Assembly: GCA_036734085.1 (NCBI GenBank)
Contig: DAIMZF010000074.1
Coordinates: 1 to 15,185, forward strand
DNA from: J038 sp036734085
GTDB taxonomy: Bacteria; Chloroflexota; Anaerolineae; Aggregatilineales; Phototrophicaceae
Length of the DNA: 15,185 bases
Direction: 5' to 3'
Shown here: one piece after another, positions 1 through 7,383 of the stretch
How positions within the stretch are numbered: the stretch's first letter is position 1
Layout: the number at the start of each line of letters is the position of its first letter
Position numbers and translations under genes: made by a program
Notes under the pieces: model-generated
What the model was told of the DNA's origin: nothing
Database searches by the model: none
Seen by the model: the letters and a program-made list of their open reading frames with translations, nothing else

Positions 1-431
1 GTGAAGCGATACCGATTTAACAGCCACGCCCACCCTATAAACATCGGGATGAACACAACCACGCTATGGAACGCGACAACCTCCAGGTAGTGGGGTGAGG
101 CGGTGATATAAGCCGCGCCGACTTCCACGCCGAATAGCGGCGCAAGATTGGTCAAGCTGGTGGTGACGGCTTCTTCGATCAAGGCCAGGAGCGTAGCAAA
201 TAGCACGAACATCACGCGCCAGTCCATGCGGATAGATTGCACTGTCCGCCGGATTTTTTCCCGCAAGCGGAACATCAACGTACCGCCGACAATCACCCAA
301 ACAAAGATGAGACACAAGCCCATCGCCAGGATTGCCCGCGATGGGGCGTCGTCCGTTGTGGCGATGAGCAAGCCGAGAAACAGTATTTGCAAACCGAGCA
401 GAACAATCAGCACACGCACGACAACGCGCAC
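1..431 (-). CDS. Multi-pass membrane protein of unknown function (N-terminal part, runs off the left edge)
   Basis: Translating the minus strand from a GTG at 431 gives 143 uninterrupted residues that continue past the window edge. There is no ATG near the start. GTG 431 was chosen because an in-frame TAG lies seven codons upstream and an AAAGG sits about 10 bases before it. Four hydrophobic segments are visible, at about residues 3-25, 33-55, 71-95 and 116-138, so this is an integral membrane protein. The third segment contains the pair E85-E86 followed by VTTSLTNLAP; acidic residues in a membrane span often mark a functional site. The gene begins 28 bases after the glycosyltransferase stop and is probably cotranscribed with it. 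I do not recognise the family. A role linked to glycolipid or envelope metabolism would be a guess from position only. Confidence 0.72.
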   Translation of the reverse strand, partial: MRVVVRVLIVLLGLQILFLGLLIATTDDAPSRAILAMGLCLIFVWVIVGGTLMFRLREKIRRTVQSIRMDWRVMFVLFATLLALIEEAVTTSLTNLAPLFGVEVGAAYITASPHYLEVVAFHSVVVFIPMFIGWAWLLNRYRF

Positions 432-459
432 AATAGCCTGACCTTTTAACTATTTTCGC

Positions 460-1632
460 TTATGCAAAAACCCGTGTGATTTGGTTGGAATGTATCAGCC
501 GTTCGTAATGGTCGATGACTTCATCCATCATGGCAGGCCATGACTGTGTTTCTGCATAATGACGTGCCGCTTGCCCCATCGTGTGCAGGCGTCCGGGCTG
601 TGTGACAATCTTCCGCACACCTTCGACCATCGCGTTTACATCGCCCACGTCGAAGGTGTAGCCCGTCACCCCTTCCTGTACAACATCCGGGATGCCGCCC
701 ACCCGTGAGGAAACAACGGGCAATCCGGCGGCCATCGCCTCCACAACCACCAGGCCGAAGGTCTCTAACGCGCTGGCAAACGTGAATATATCCGCGCTGG
801 CGTAGGCTTGCGAAAGTTGCTCGCCCACCATGCGCCCCATAAACTTGACAGGCAACCCGGCGAAGTGCGCTTCTAACGATTCACGGGCGGGGCCATCCCC
901 GACAATAGCCAGGCGCACGCCCGGCACTTGCTCCAAAATAGGGCGGAGCTTATCCACCTGTTTTTCGTTGCTCAAGCGCCCAACGTAGAGCAATAACACG
1001 TCTTGGGGGTGGCCGTCGCTCATCTCGTAGCGCATCGCGTCGGATTGATAGCGCGGGTTAAAGCGGTCGGCGTCAACGCCGCGCTTCCATAAACCCACCC
1101 GTTCCACGCCTAAATCCAGCAAATTGCGCTGAACCAGCTTAGAAGGCGCGAGGGTGTAATCCGCCGCGTTGAAGGTCACGCGGGTGAAGTGGTTAATCGC
1201 GTCTGCCAGAAAGCCCATCTTGACCGGGCCGATGGAGAAATGGCGGCTCATCTCGGAATAATCCAGATGATATGATGTCAGGTTAGGGATGCCCAGTTGC
1301 TTTGCCATCAGCACGCCGAAGCCACCGATTAAAACAGGGTGGATGAAGTGGGCGATGTCCGGGTTGAAGTGCTTCAGCCGGTCATACGTGGAATACGTGG
1401 GCGGGCTGATTTTGACCTCTTTATAAAGCGGGAAGGACACCAGGCCAGGCACGCGGATAACCTCCGTGTTGCCGTAATGGGTCACCATTTCACCGAGTTC
1501 AGGGTCTACAGTAGGCGCGACAAGCACGGACTCAATGCCGCGCCGGGCGAGATGGTCAAGCAATAAGCAGATGACTGTCACGATGCCGTCACGCTTGGGC
1601 AGGAAGGTTTCGGTAAATAGGGCTACACGCAT
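460..1632 (-). CDS. GT4-family glycosyltransferase, SqdX/SQD2-like
   Basis: This is a 390-residue GT-B fold retaining glycosyltransferase, probably acting at the inner face of the membrane. The N-terminus (MRVALFTETFLPKRDGIV), the HFIHPVLIGG segment near 95-104, the LWKRGVDADRF segment at 181-191 and the YVGRLSNEK donor-site segment at 216-224 all resemble SqdX/SQD2 sulfoquinovosyltransferases and related glycolipid glucosyl/mannosyltransferases. The EX7E motif is E290 to E298 (ETFGLVVVE), followed by AMAAGLPVV, which is typical of GT4 nucleotide-sugar binding. The length is normal for the family. The ATG at 1632 has GAGG seven bases upstream. It lies 78 bases downstream of treS and 28 bases before the membrane gene. 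No sqdB is visible here, so the lipid acceptor and the sugar are undetermined; a diacylglycerol glycosyltransferase is equally possible. The GT4 family call is firm, the SqdX assignment moderate. Confidence 0.88.
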   Translation of the reverse strand: MRVALFTETFLPKRDGIVTVICLLLDHLARRGIESVLVAPTVDPELGEMVTHYGNTEVIRVPGLVSFPLYKEVKISPPTYSTYDRLKHFNPDIAHFIHPVLIGGFGVLMAKQLGIPNLTSYHLDYSEMSRHFSIGPVKMGFLADAINHFTRVTFNAADYTLAPSKLVQRNLLDLGVERVGLWKRGVDADRFNPRYQSDAMRYEMSDGHPQDVLLLYVGRLSNEKQVDKLRPILEQVPGVRLAIVGDGPARESLEAHFAGLPVKFMGRMVGEQLSQAYASADIFTFASALETFGLVVVEAMAAGLPVVSSRVGGIPDVVQEGVTGYTFDVGDVNAMVEGVRKIVTQPGRLHTMGQAARHYAETQSWPAMMDEVIDHYERLIHSNQITRVFA

Positions 1633-1710
1633 AAATTAACCTCTAAAGTCTGTTTTTGCATCCGCCTATTACAACACGCTACAAGCCCAAACGTGACGGA
1701 CAAAGCCGGA
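1633..1710. other. Gap between treS and the glycosyltransferase gene
   Basis: This 78-base stretch contains no convincing hairpin and no clear promoter. The GAGG Shine-Dalgarno of the glycosyltransferase is at its left end. Readthrough from treS into the glycosyltransferase is therefore likely. Confidence 0.4.
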
Positions 1711-3297
1711 TTAATCCGTCAACCAGCGATAACCGTAGGCCGATAGTGTGATTTCTGCGGTTACATCGGCTTCCGGGTTGATTGCGTCGCGCAGGCCGTC
1801 GGCGTCCGGCACGGTGAATGTTATCGCCTCATCGCTGAGGTTATGCAACGCCAGTACACGCCCGTTTGCATTCGTGCGCCAGAAGCATAACAACTGCGGC
1901 GGCAGATGTTCCAGCCAGTTTAACGCGCCTTTTGCCAATACCGGAAGCTCCTTACGGGTATGGAGCATATCGCGCAGGGTGTGGAGCATCGAGCCGGGTG
2001 TGATCTCCTGTACCATCACATTAATTGTGGTATAGCCGTAATCCGGGCCGCTGATGGGCGGGGCGTACAGGTTTTCAATGGGCGCGGTGGAAAAACCACC
2101 GTTGGGGCTGTCGTTCCATTGCATGGGCGTGCGGACGCCGTTCCGGTCTTCCAGCGAAGTGTTATCACCAATGCCGATTTCATCGCCGTAGTACAGCACA
2201 GGCGCACCCGGCAGAGTGAGCAGGAGCGAATATAACAATTCAATGCGGCGTCTGTCTCCATCCATCAGGGGCGCTAACCGCCGCCGGATACCAAGATTCA
2301 GGCGTTGGCGCATCTCCGGCGCGTAAAAATCCCACATGAACTCGCGCTCGTCTTCCGTGACCATCTCCAGCGTCAGTTCATCATGATTGCGGAGGAAGGT
2401 CGCCCACTGGCAACCGTCCGGGATGGGCGGCGTATCGTTCATGATGTCCACAACGCTCTGGCGGTCTTGCTTGGCGAGTGCCATATACAGGCGGGGCATG
2501 ACAGGGAAGTGAAAACACATATGGAATTCATCCCCGTTGCCGAAGTACGGCATCAGATCACGCGGCCACTGGTTGGCCTCTGCTAAAAGCAGTGTGCCGG
2601 GATAGTTGGTATCCACAAAATGACGTAATTCACGGATGAAATCGTGTGTCTCCGGCAGATTTTCGCAACTTGTGCCTTCACGCTCAAAGAGATACGGCAC
2701 AGCATCCACGCGGAAGCCATCAATGCCCATCTTCAGCCAGTAATCCACAATGTTAATCATCTCCTGCCGGACAAGCGGATTATCAAAGTTTAAATCCGGC
2801 TGACTGCTGAAGAAGCGATGCCAGTAATATTCGCCGCTTTGCTCGTCATACGCCCAGTTGGATTTTTCCGTGTCGATGAAGATGATGCGGGCGTCGCTGT
2901 ATTTTTCCGGGTCGGATGACCACACATAATAATCACGCAGGGGCGAGTCCTTACTGCGGCGGGCTTCCACAAACCATGGATGCAGGTCTGAGGTATGGTT
3001 GACGACTAAATCCAGTACGACCTTCATGCCGCGCCGATGAATCTCATCGACTGTGAGCTTAAAGTCTTCCATCAGGCCGTACATCGGGTCTACACCGTAA
3101 AAACTGGACACATCGTAGCCGTCATCGCGCAGGGGCGACGGATAGATGGGCGTCATCCAGATGCAGTCAATGCCCAGCCATTGCAGATAGTCCAGCCGAT
3201 TACGCAGGCCGATAAAATCACCGTAACCATCCCCATTGCCATCGGCAAAGGCACGCGGATAAAGCTCGTAAAAAATTGCGTTTTCATACCAGGTCAT
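1711..3297 (-). CDS. treS: Trehalose synthase (maltose alpha-D-glucosyltransferase), GH13
   Basis: TreS interconverts maltose and trehalose in the cytoplasm by intramolecular transglucosylation. The 528-residue protein opens with a typical TreS start (WYENAIFYELYPRAF). GH13 region I is DLVVNH at 96-101. The nucleophile is D198 in GFRVDAVPYL, the acid/base is E240 in LLLAEANQW, and the third acid is D306 in FLRNHDE. TreS-type rather than simple glucosidase features are YWHRFFSSQPDLNFDNP, EREGTSCENLPETH, and the DEFHMCFHFPVMPRLYMA stretch. It is somewhat short for a TreS because the C-terminal beta domain is compact, and no maltokinase domain is fused. GGAG lies six bases before ATG 3297. It follows the importer genes, in the place of aglA in rhizobial operons, but an intrinsic terminator stands between. 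A trehalose- or maltose-hydrolysing relative is the main alternative. Confidence 0.93.
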   Translation of the reverse strand: MTWYENAIFYELYPRAFADGNGDGYGDFIGLRNRLDYLQWLGIDCIWMTPIYPSPLRDDGYDVSSFYGVDPMYGLMEDFKLTVDEIHRRGMKVVLDLVVNHTSDLHPWFVEARRSKDSPLRDYYVWSSDPEKYSDARIIFIDTEKSNWAYDEQSGEYYWHRFFSSQPDLNFDNPLVRQEMINIVDYWLKMGIDGFRVDAVPYLFEREGTSCENLPETHDFIRELRHFVDTNYPGTLLLAEANQWPRDLMPYFGNGDEFHMCFHFPVMPRLYMALAKQDRQSVVDIMNDTPPIPDGCQWATFLRNHDELTLEMVTEDEREFMWDFYAPEMRQRLNLGIRRRLAPLMDGDRRRIELLYSLLLTLPGAPVLYYGDEIGIGDNTSLEDRNGVRTPMQWNDSPNGGFSTAPIENLYAPPISGPDYGYTTINVMVQEITPGSMLHTLRDMLHTRKELPVLAKGALNWLEHLPPQLLCFWRTNANGRVLALHNLSDEAITFTVPDADGLRDAINPEADVTAEITLSAYGYRWLTD

Positions 3298-3328
3298 GTC
3301 GAACTCCGTTGTGCAAAATCCATAAAAA

Positions 3329-3356
3329 AATATCCGGCAAATGCTTACCGGATATT
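3329..3356 (-). terminator. Intrinsic terminator between aglG and treS (possible attenuator)
   Basis: On the minus strand, AATATCCGG and CCGGATATT form a perfect 9-bp stem around a 10-base loop, followed directly by a run of seven T. This is a classic Rho-independent terminator. It lies 54 bases after the aglG stop and about 30 bases before the treS start. Too little room remains for a separate treS promoter downstream of it, so treS probably depends on readthrough or conditional antitermination. Confidence 0.85.
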
Positions 3357-3409
3357 GTAGTTAAAAGTTTGTAGTTTTTAGATGTTAGATTTCCGATTCC
3401 GCCCGGCCA

Positions 3410-4624
3410 TCATCCACCCTTCACGGAGCCAGCCATCAGGCCGCGCACGAAGTAACGTTGAAGCGCGAAGAACACGATCAACGGGACGATGATAGAGATA
3501 AACGCGGCGGATGTCATGATGTGCCAGTCGCTACCGTAAGTGCCTGTCATGGACTGAATCTGCCCGGTGAGGACTTGATTCTCTGGCCGTGAGCCTAAGA
3601 ACACCCGCGCCACCAGTAAGTCATTCCACACCCATAAAAACTGGAAGATGGAGAACGACGCCAGCGCCGGGACAGAAAGCGGAAGCACCAGCCGCGTGAA
3701 GATTTGGAAGTGCGTCGCGCCGTCAATCTGCGCGGACTCGATAATCTCACGCGGTAATGTGCCGATGTAATTTCGCAACAGGAACACCGCTAACGGCAGA
3801 CCAAACGCGCTATGTGCCAGCCACATGCCCGGCATTGTACCACGTATGCCTAAGTCGCTGTAGATGCGTAACATCGGGATGAGCGCCATCTGTAGCGGCA
3901 CAACCATCAGGCCGACCACGACGATGAACAGGAACTTACGCCCCGGAAACTGCATCCACGAGAAGGCGTAGGCGGCGAAGGCCGCAATCGCAATCGGGAT
4001 GATGGTCGAGGGGATCGTCACAGCGAATGTGTTGTTAAACGAGCGCCCGATGCCGCGTGCATCCAGTACAAGGCGGTAGTTGTCCAGCGTGAAGCGTGGC
4101 GGGCGTGTAATCTGGTAATAGAACTGCCGCCCGCGCTCAAGCTCGAACGGTTCGTTGGAATAAAGCTCGTAAGTACCGTCATTATTGATAACAAACATCA
4201 GGCCGTCGTTGGTCTCTGCGGGTTCACCGGCATCAAACGCGGTTGGGTCGCGCGCGAGCAGGCCAAATGAGGAAATATCGCCGCCGCCCATCGCATTTTC
4301 CGACAGTTCACCCCGTATGACAAAACGCCCGTCTTCCTCAATAACTGTTGTGCTAGTGCGTGCATTCGCAAGGGATGTAGCAGGGGTGAGCGCCGTCCAC
4401 CAGCCAGAATTACGGATGGCGTCTGGTTCACGCAGGGACGTAATCATCAGGCCAACGGATGGAACAGTCCAGATTAAGCACAGCAGAATGAGTGATGCCC
4501 GCAAGGTGAACCAGCCAAAGAAGCGCTTGAAGTCGAATTGTTGTACGTTCGCTTTCGGCGTGGTCAGCGTGGTTGGTTCTATTTTGTTGACTGTGGTCGA
4601 TTGCGGTTGAATGGTCGTACTCAT
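3410..4624 (-). CDS. aglG: Alpha-glucoside ABC transporter permease, AglG/MalG type
   Basis: This is the second membrane subunit of a carbohydrate-uptake ABC importer. I chose the ATG at 4624 (404 residues), not the in-frame ATG at 4663, because 4624 forms an ATGA overlap with the stop of the preceding permease and has AGGAG eight bases upstream. TM1 is at about 43-64. An extracytoplasmic region of more than 100 residues (about 65-195) follows, a known hallmark of AglG-type permeases. The remaining spans lie near 200-222, 231-253, 266-284, 318-338 and 370-390. The EAA loop that docks the ATPase is ESAQIDGATHFQIF (E296, D301-G302-A303). The closing AGSVKGG is typical of MalG-like proteins. Translational coupling to the first permease is likely. 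The family is certain; the substrate is inferred from the whole cassette. Confidence 0.92.
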   Translation of the reverse strand: MSTTIQPQSTTVNKIEPTTLTTPKANVQQFDFKRFFGWFTLRASLILLCLIWTVPSVGLMITSLREPDAIRNSGWWTALTPATSLANARTSTTVIEEDGRFVIRGELSENAMGGGDISSFGLLARDPTAFDAGEPAETNDGLMFVINNDGTYELYSNEPFELERGRQFYYQITRPPRFTLDNYRLVLDARGIGRSFNNTFAVTIPSTIIPIAIAAFAAYAFSWMQFPGRKFLFIVVVGLMVVPLQMALIPMLRIYSDLGIRGTMPGMWLAHSAFGLPLAVFLLRNYIGTLPREIIESAQIDGATHFQIFTRLVLPLSVPALASFSIFQFLWVWNDLLVARVFLGSRPENQVLTGQIQSMTGTYGSDWHIMTSAAFISIIVPLIVFFALQRYFVRGLMAGSVKGG

Positions 4625-5634
4625 CGTGCCTTCTCCTCTTGCTGGAAGCGCCGGATGTTCCAATACATGATGGGGATAATGGCAATCATGATGGCAACCG
4701 CGATGACACTACCGCGCCCGAAGTCCGGGTCGCCCCTGAACATACGCCTGTCCATATAATTCGCCAACACTTCCGTTTCAAACTGTCCGTCCGTCATCGT
4801 CAACACCACGTCGAAGACCTTAAGCACAACGATGATGATGGTTGTCATGACGACGACGATTGTCCCCATAATCTGGGGAATCATGATGTTGAAGAACACC
4901 TGTATTTCATTCGCACCGTCGATGCGGGACGCTTCCAGCGTTTCGTCTGGAACACCACGCAAGGCGGCGGAGAGCAGAACCATCGCAAAGCCGGTTTGGA
5001 TCCAGATGAGAATGACCATCAACGCCAGATTATTAAGTGGGGGTTGTGTGTACCACGTCTGCGGCTGTGCGCCCACTTGTGTGATGATGGCATTCAGCAG
5101 GCCGATTTGTTGTTCGCCGGGCGGGGAATACGCATACATAAAGCGCCAGATGATGCTCGCGCCGACGAAGGAAATCGCCATCGGCATGAAGATGAGCGAC
5201 TTTGCAAATGCCCCCCAGCGCACGCGGTCGGCAAGCACCGCGATGATGAGGCCGAGTGCTGTGCTGGCGAACGGTACAACCAATAACCACAGCATATTAT
5301 TCCGCACGGAGATCTGGAAGCCGCGATCGTTCAGCGCCCATTCGTAATTACTGAAGCCGACAAACTCTGTCGCACGGCTGTTAAAAAAGCTGAGGTAAAC
5401 GGTACGAAGACCGGGATAGACAAGATAAACACCCAACAGAATCACTGCGGGGCCGATGAAGATGTACGGGCGGATAGCCTCGCGGAGGTTCAGGCGAGAT
5501 TTGATGACCGTGCCATTCGCGGCCACCTGGTCGACGATGAGGCGGTCTAAGATTAGGTTTGCGCCGTAGAAGTAAATCAGCATCCCGCCGACGCCGATGA
5601 TAATTGCCTGAACAGAGGCGATGATTTGTTCCAT
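4621..5634 (-). CDS. aglF: Alpha-glucoside ABC transporter permease, AglF/MalF type
   Basis: This 337-residue integral membrane protein is the first permease of the importer. An extra N-terminal span (about residues 8-30) precedes the standard core, as I recall for AglF proteins. Core spans lie near 56-82, 113-135, 147-166, 203-224, 255-279 and 308-326. The EAA cytoplasmic loop reads LRGVPDETLEASRIDGANEIQVF, with E234-A235 and D239-G240-A241, the contact for the ATPase. AGGAGG at 5643-5648 lies eight bases before ATG 5634. The stop overlaps the aglG start by ATGA. It is separated from aglE by a 249-base gap with two strong hairpins, so it may be expressed at a lower level than the binding protein or from a promoter of its own. 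Confidence 0.92.
   Translation of the reverse strand: MEQIIASVQAIIIGVGGMLIYFYGANLILDRLIVDQVAANGTVIKSRLNLREAIRPYIFIGPAVILLGVYLVYPGLRTVYLSFFNSRATEFVGFSNYEWALNDRGFQISVRNNMLWLLVVPFASTALGLIIAVLADRVRWGAFAKSLIFMPMAISFVGASIIWRFMYAYSPPGEQQIGLLNAIITQVGAQPQTWYTQPPLNNLALMVILIWIQTGFAMVLLSAALRGVPDETLEASRIDGANEIQVFFNIMIPQIMGTIVVVMTTIIIVVLKVFDVVLTMTDGQFETEVLANYMDRRMFRGDPDFGRGSVIAVAIMIAIIPIMYWNIRRFQQEEKAR
4633..4638 (-). promoter_or_regulatory. Ribosome binding site deciding the aglG start
   Basis: GAGGAG on the minus strand ends eight bases before the ATG at 4624. This supports the 4624 start over the in-frame ATG at 4663, which would overlap the previous gene by about 40 bases. Confidence 0.7.
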
Positions 5635-5642
5635 AGGGTATG

Positions 5643-5648
5643 CCTCCT
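5643..5648 (-). promoter_or_regulatory. Strong Shine-Dalgarno for aglF
   Basis: A perfect AGGAGG on the minus strand stands eight bases before ATG 5634. It is the strongest ribosome binding site in the cassette, which suggests efficient translation of a message that two upstream hairpins may keep scarce. Confidence 0.7.
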
Positions 5649-5702
5649 AAAGGGTCTTGATAAGGGGCGAGTTACAAACGTTACGACTCGGCTAGTGTGT
5701 AC

Positions 5703-5736
5703 GACTAGGGGCATGACGCATCATGCCCCTTTAGTC
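5703..5736. terminator. Hairpin in the aglE-aglF gap, promoter-proximal to aglF
   Basis: AGGGGCATGA (5707-5716) pairs perfectly with TCATGCCCCT (5721-5730) around a CGCA tetraloop. Outside a two-base bulge, four more pairs form (GACT 5703-5706 with AGTC 5733-5736). No T-run follows on the minus strand, so it may stabilise or process RNA rather than terminate it. Confidence 0.55.
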
Positions 5737-5828
5737 AATCACCTGATTTTTCAAACGTTAGTACCTTGCCCGATATTCATTGCGTAAAACATGGATTTTT
5801 AACTATAAATAACCTATGTTGTGTGTAC

Positions 5829-5861
5829 ACAAGGGGGCAAGCATGTCGCTTGCCCCCTTGT
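5829..5861. terminator. Strong 14-bp hairpin just after aglE
   Basis: ACAAGGGGGCAAGC (5829-5842) and its exact complement (5848-5861) form a 14-bp stem around a 5-base loop, 22 bases past the aglE stop. It is not followed by a T-run on the minus strand. A stem at this place, after the binding-protein gene, is known in sugar importers such as malE-malF to raise binding-protein mRNA over permease mRNA. That role here is inference. Confidence 0.7.
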
Positions 5862-5883
5862 AAGGATTTACTGCGTTACAACT

Positions 5884-7248
5884 TTAGTCGAGTTCATCCC
5901 ATGTTTGTTGGATGAAGTTGGTCACGTCTTCCACAGAAGCGCCACCGACATAATCCACCATGCCTGTCCAGAATGCGCCTGCGCCAATCGCGCCGGGCAT
6001 CAGGTCGGAAGCGTCGAAGCCGAAGGTGTCAGCTTCGAGCAGGATTTCACCTTGACGGCGGAGCAAGTCGTTGGAGTAGGTATCCACGTTTGCGCCACTG
6101 TGCGGGGTGAGGAAGCCGCTTTGTGCCATCCACAGCTCATGAGCAAGCGGGGTGGTCAGGAAGTCGAAGAAGGTACGGGTCGCGGGGGTGTCCTGGGTCA
6201 TGGTGATGACCGTACCACCACCCAGAACCGGACGGCCCAGGTCTTCGTCAATCGGCGGGAAGTAGAAGAAGTCTACGTCAACGCCGACTTCTACTTCATC
6301 AGGGAAGAAAGCCGCGATAAAGCTGGCTTGACGGTGCATGTAGCATTCCGGCGGAACGGTGAACAGGCCGCCAGGAGCATCACGGAAGTCGGTCGTCTGT
6401 ACGCCAGCGCCACCGCCACGGGTGAAGTCGGGGTTACGGGCGATTTCGCCGAACAGTTCGATAGCGTTTTGTACGCGCTCATCGGTGAAGGGGATTTCGT
6501 TGTCAATCCATTGTTGGTAGACTTCCGGCTCTACGGTACGGAGCATGATGTCTTCCACCCAGTCGGTGGCGGGCCAGCCGGTGGCGGCCTGCGAACCAAT
6601 GCCGATGCACCATGCGGTTGCGCCGTCATCAGCAATTTGTTGGGTCAACGCCAGCAGGTCTTCCCATGTTTCCGGGATGTCGTAGCCAGCTTCGTCGAAG
6701 TTATCCGGCACGTACCATACCAGGCTCTTCAGGTTGACGTTGTAGAAGATACCGTAGAATTGGTCTTCACCGCTTGAGTCGGCGTAGGTGGCGAGGTCAA
6801 CCCAGGATTGACCGGCGGCGTAGTTTTCCAGCACGAAGTCGCGGTACTCATCGCCAACAGGGACGAGGCCACCACGCGCGGCAAGGTTGGCCGCGAGGCC
6901 GGGTTGCGGGAAGGCCGCTAAGTTGGGCGGGTCGCCGCCTTCAACGTCAATCACGATTTGTTGCTCGAAGCTATCCGAGCCGATGTAGGTCACACTACCA
7001 TTGGTGACTACAGAATTGAAGTAAGCGACGACGTTCTCGACAGAAACGCGGTCATCGGTTTCCCATGGGCCAAAGAAGATGACTTCCTCGCCGCCCATGT
7101 CGTAGCCTTCAAACGCTTCAAGGTCTGACCATGAAAAGTCGCCGTCACCAACCGGGAACAACAGGCCGTCGTCTTGCGCTTGGACAGAGCTAAATACTGC
7201 CGCAATCAGGGCAAGTATTAGCGTGAGGCTTAAAAATTTTTTACTCAT
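5884..7248 (-). CDS. aglE: Alpha-glucoside ABC transporter substrate-binding protein, AglE-like
   Basis: This is the extracytoplasmic sugar-receptor of the importer, 454 residues, within the usual length for family-1 carbohydrate-binding proteins. The signal peptide MSKKFLSLTLILALIAAVFSSVQA should be cut after A24; there is no lipobox cysteine. Segments matching AglE proteins as I remember them are GSDSFEQQIVID (90-101), FPQPGLAANLAARG (113-126), ENYAAGQSWVDL, NLKSLVWYVPDNFDEAGYD, ATGWPATDWVEDIMLRT (222-238), PPECYMHRQASFIAAFFP and MAQSGFLTPH. C214 and the Cys in PPECYMH could form a disulfide. TTAGGAG lies 10 bases before ATG 7248. It is the first gene of the importer cassette, divergent from surE. 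The substrate class is alpha-glucosides such as trehalose, maltose or sucrose; which one cannot be read from sequence. Confidence 0.93.
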   Translation of the reverse strand: MSKKFLSLTLILALIAAVFSSVQAQDDGLLFPVGDGDFSWSDLEAFEGYDMGGEEVIFFGPWETDDRVSVENVVAYFNSVVTNGSVTYIGSDSFEQQIVIDVEGGDPPNLAAFPQPGLAANLAARGGLVPVGDEYRDFVLENYAAGQSWVDLATYADSSGEDQFYGIFYNVNLKSLVWYVPDNFDEAGYDIPETWEDLLALTQQIADDGATAWCIGIGSQAATGWPATDWVEDIMLRTVEPEVYQQWIDNEIPFTDERVQNAIELFGEIARNPDFTRGGGAGVQTTDFRDAPGGLFTVPPECYMHRQASFIAAFFPDEVEVGVDVDFFYFPPIDEDLGRPVLGGGTVITMTQDTPATRTFFDFLTTPLAHELWMAQSGFLTPHSGANVDTYSNDLLRRQGEILLEADTFGFDASDLMPGAIGAGAFWTGMVDYVGGASVEDVTNFIQQTWDELD

Positions 7249-7308
7249 GCTTTTTGCACTCCTAAATTCTTCTAAGTTTGCACGGACTCCTTGTCGGAGC
7301 TACCTCCT

Positions 7309-7338
7309 AGCTTAGAGGGGTTTGATATTAACTGTCAA
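7309..7338 (-). promoter_or_regulatory. Candidate aglE promoter
   Basis: On the minus strand there is a perfect TTGACA (7333-7338), an 18-base spacer and TAAGCT (7309-7314) as a weak -10. Transcription would start near 7302, giving a leader of about 50 bases with the TTAGGAG site. A weak -10 is typical of a promoter that needs an activator or is tightly controlled. Confidence 0.45.
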
Positions 7339-7349
7339 AAGTGTTGTGT

Positions 7350-7383
7350 AATGTGTACAAGGGGTTTTCATCTGCTACACATT
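7350..7383. promoter_or_regulatory. Inverted repeat upstream of the aglE promoter
   Basis: AATGTGTA (7350-7357) and TACACATT (7376-7383) are perfect 8-base inverted arms 18 bases apart. They begin 11 bases upstream of the aglE -35 box, a place suited to a regulator of the divergent aglE/surE region. TGTGTACAAGGGG within it resembles sequence beside the two hairpins downstream of aglE. Confidence 0.35.

Larger units (their letters stand above)
5635..5883. other. Gap between aglE and aglF
   Basis: These 249 bases hold the two hairpins, an AT-rich middle (about 5740-5820), and a 9-base direct repeat CAAACGTTA at 5675-5683 and 5752-5760. GTGTGTAC occurs at 5695-5702 and 5821-5828, next to each hairpin. 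I found no open reading frame with a convincing start and no clear -35/-10 pair, although a weak internal promoter for the permeases cannot be excluded. Confidence 0.5.

Noticed and set aside
64..315. An 83-codon minus-strand frame near the left edge
   Set aside because: A different minus-strand frame from GTG 431 gives a hydrophobic, four-span protein that reads through this whole region; the 83-codon frame is Arg/His-rich shadow.
4625..4663. Upstream in-frame ATG of aglG at 4663
   Set aside because: It would overlap aglF by over 40 bases, while the ATG at 4624 has AGGAG at good spacing and an ATGA overlap.
4639..5286. A 215-codon open frame on the plus strand opposite aglF
   Set aside because: It is His/Asp/Arg-rich, low-complexity translation antisense to a clear permease.
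5821..6777. A 318-codon open frame on the plus strand opposite aglE
   Set aside because: It is antisense to a strongly conserved binding protein, begins inside a hairpin, and its translation shows no recognisable family; it is a shadow of aglE codon use.
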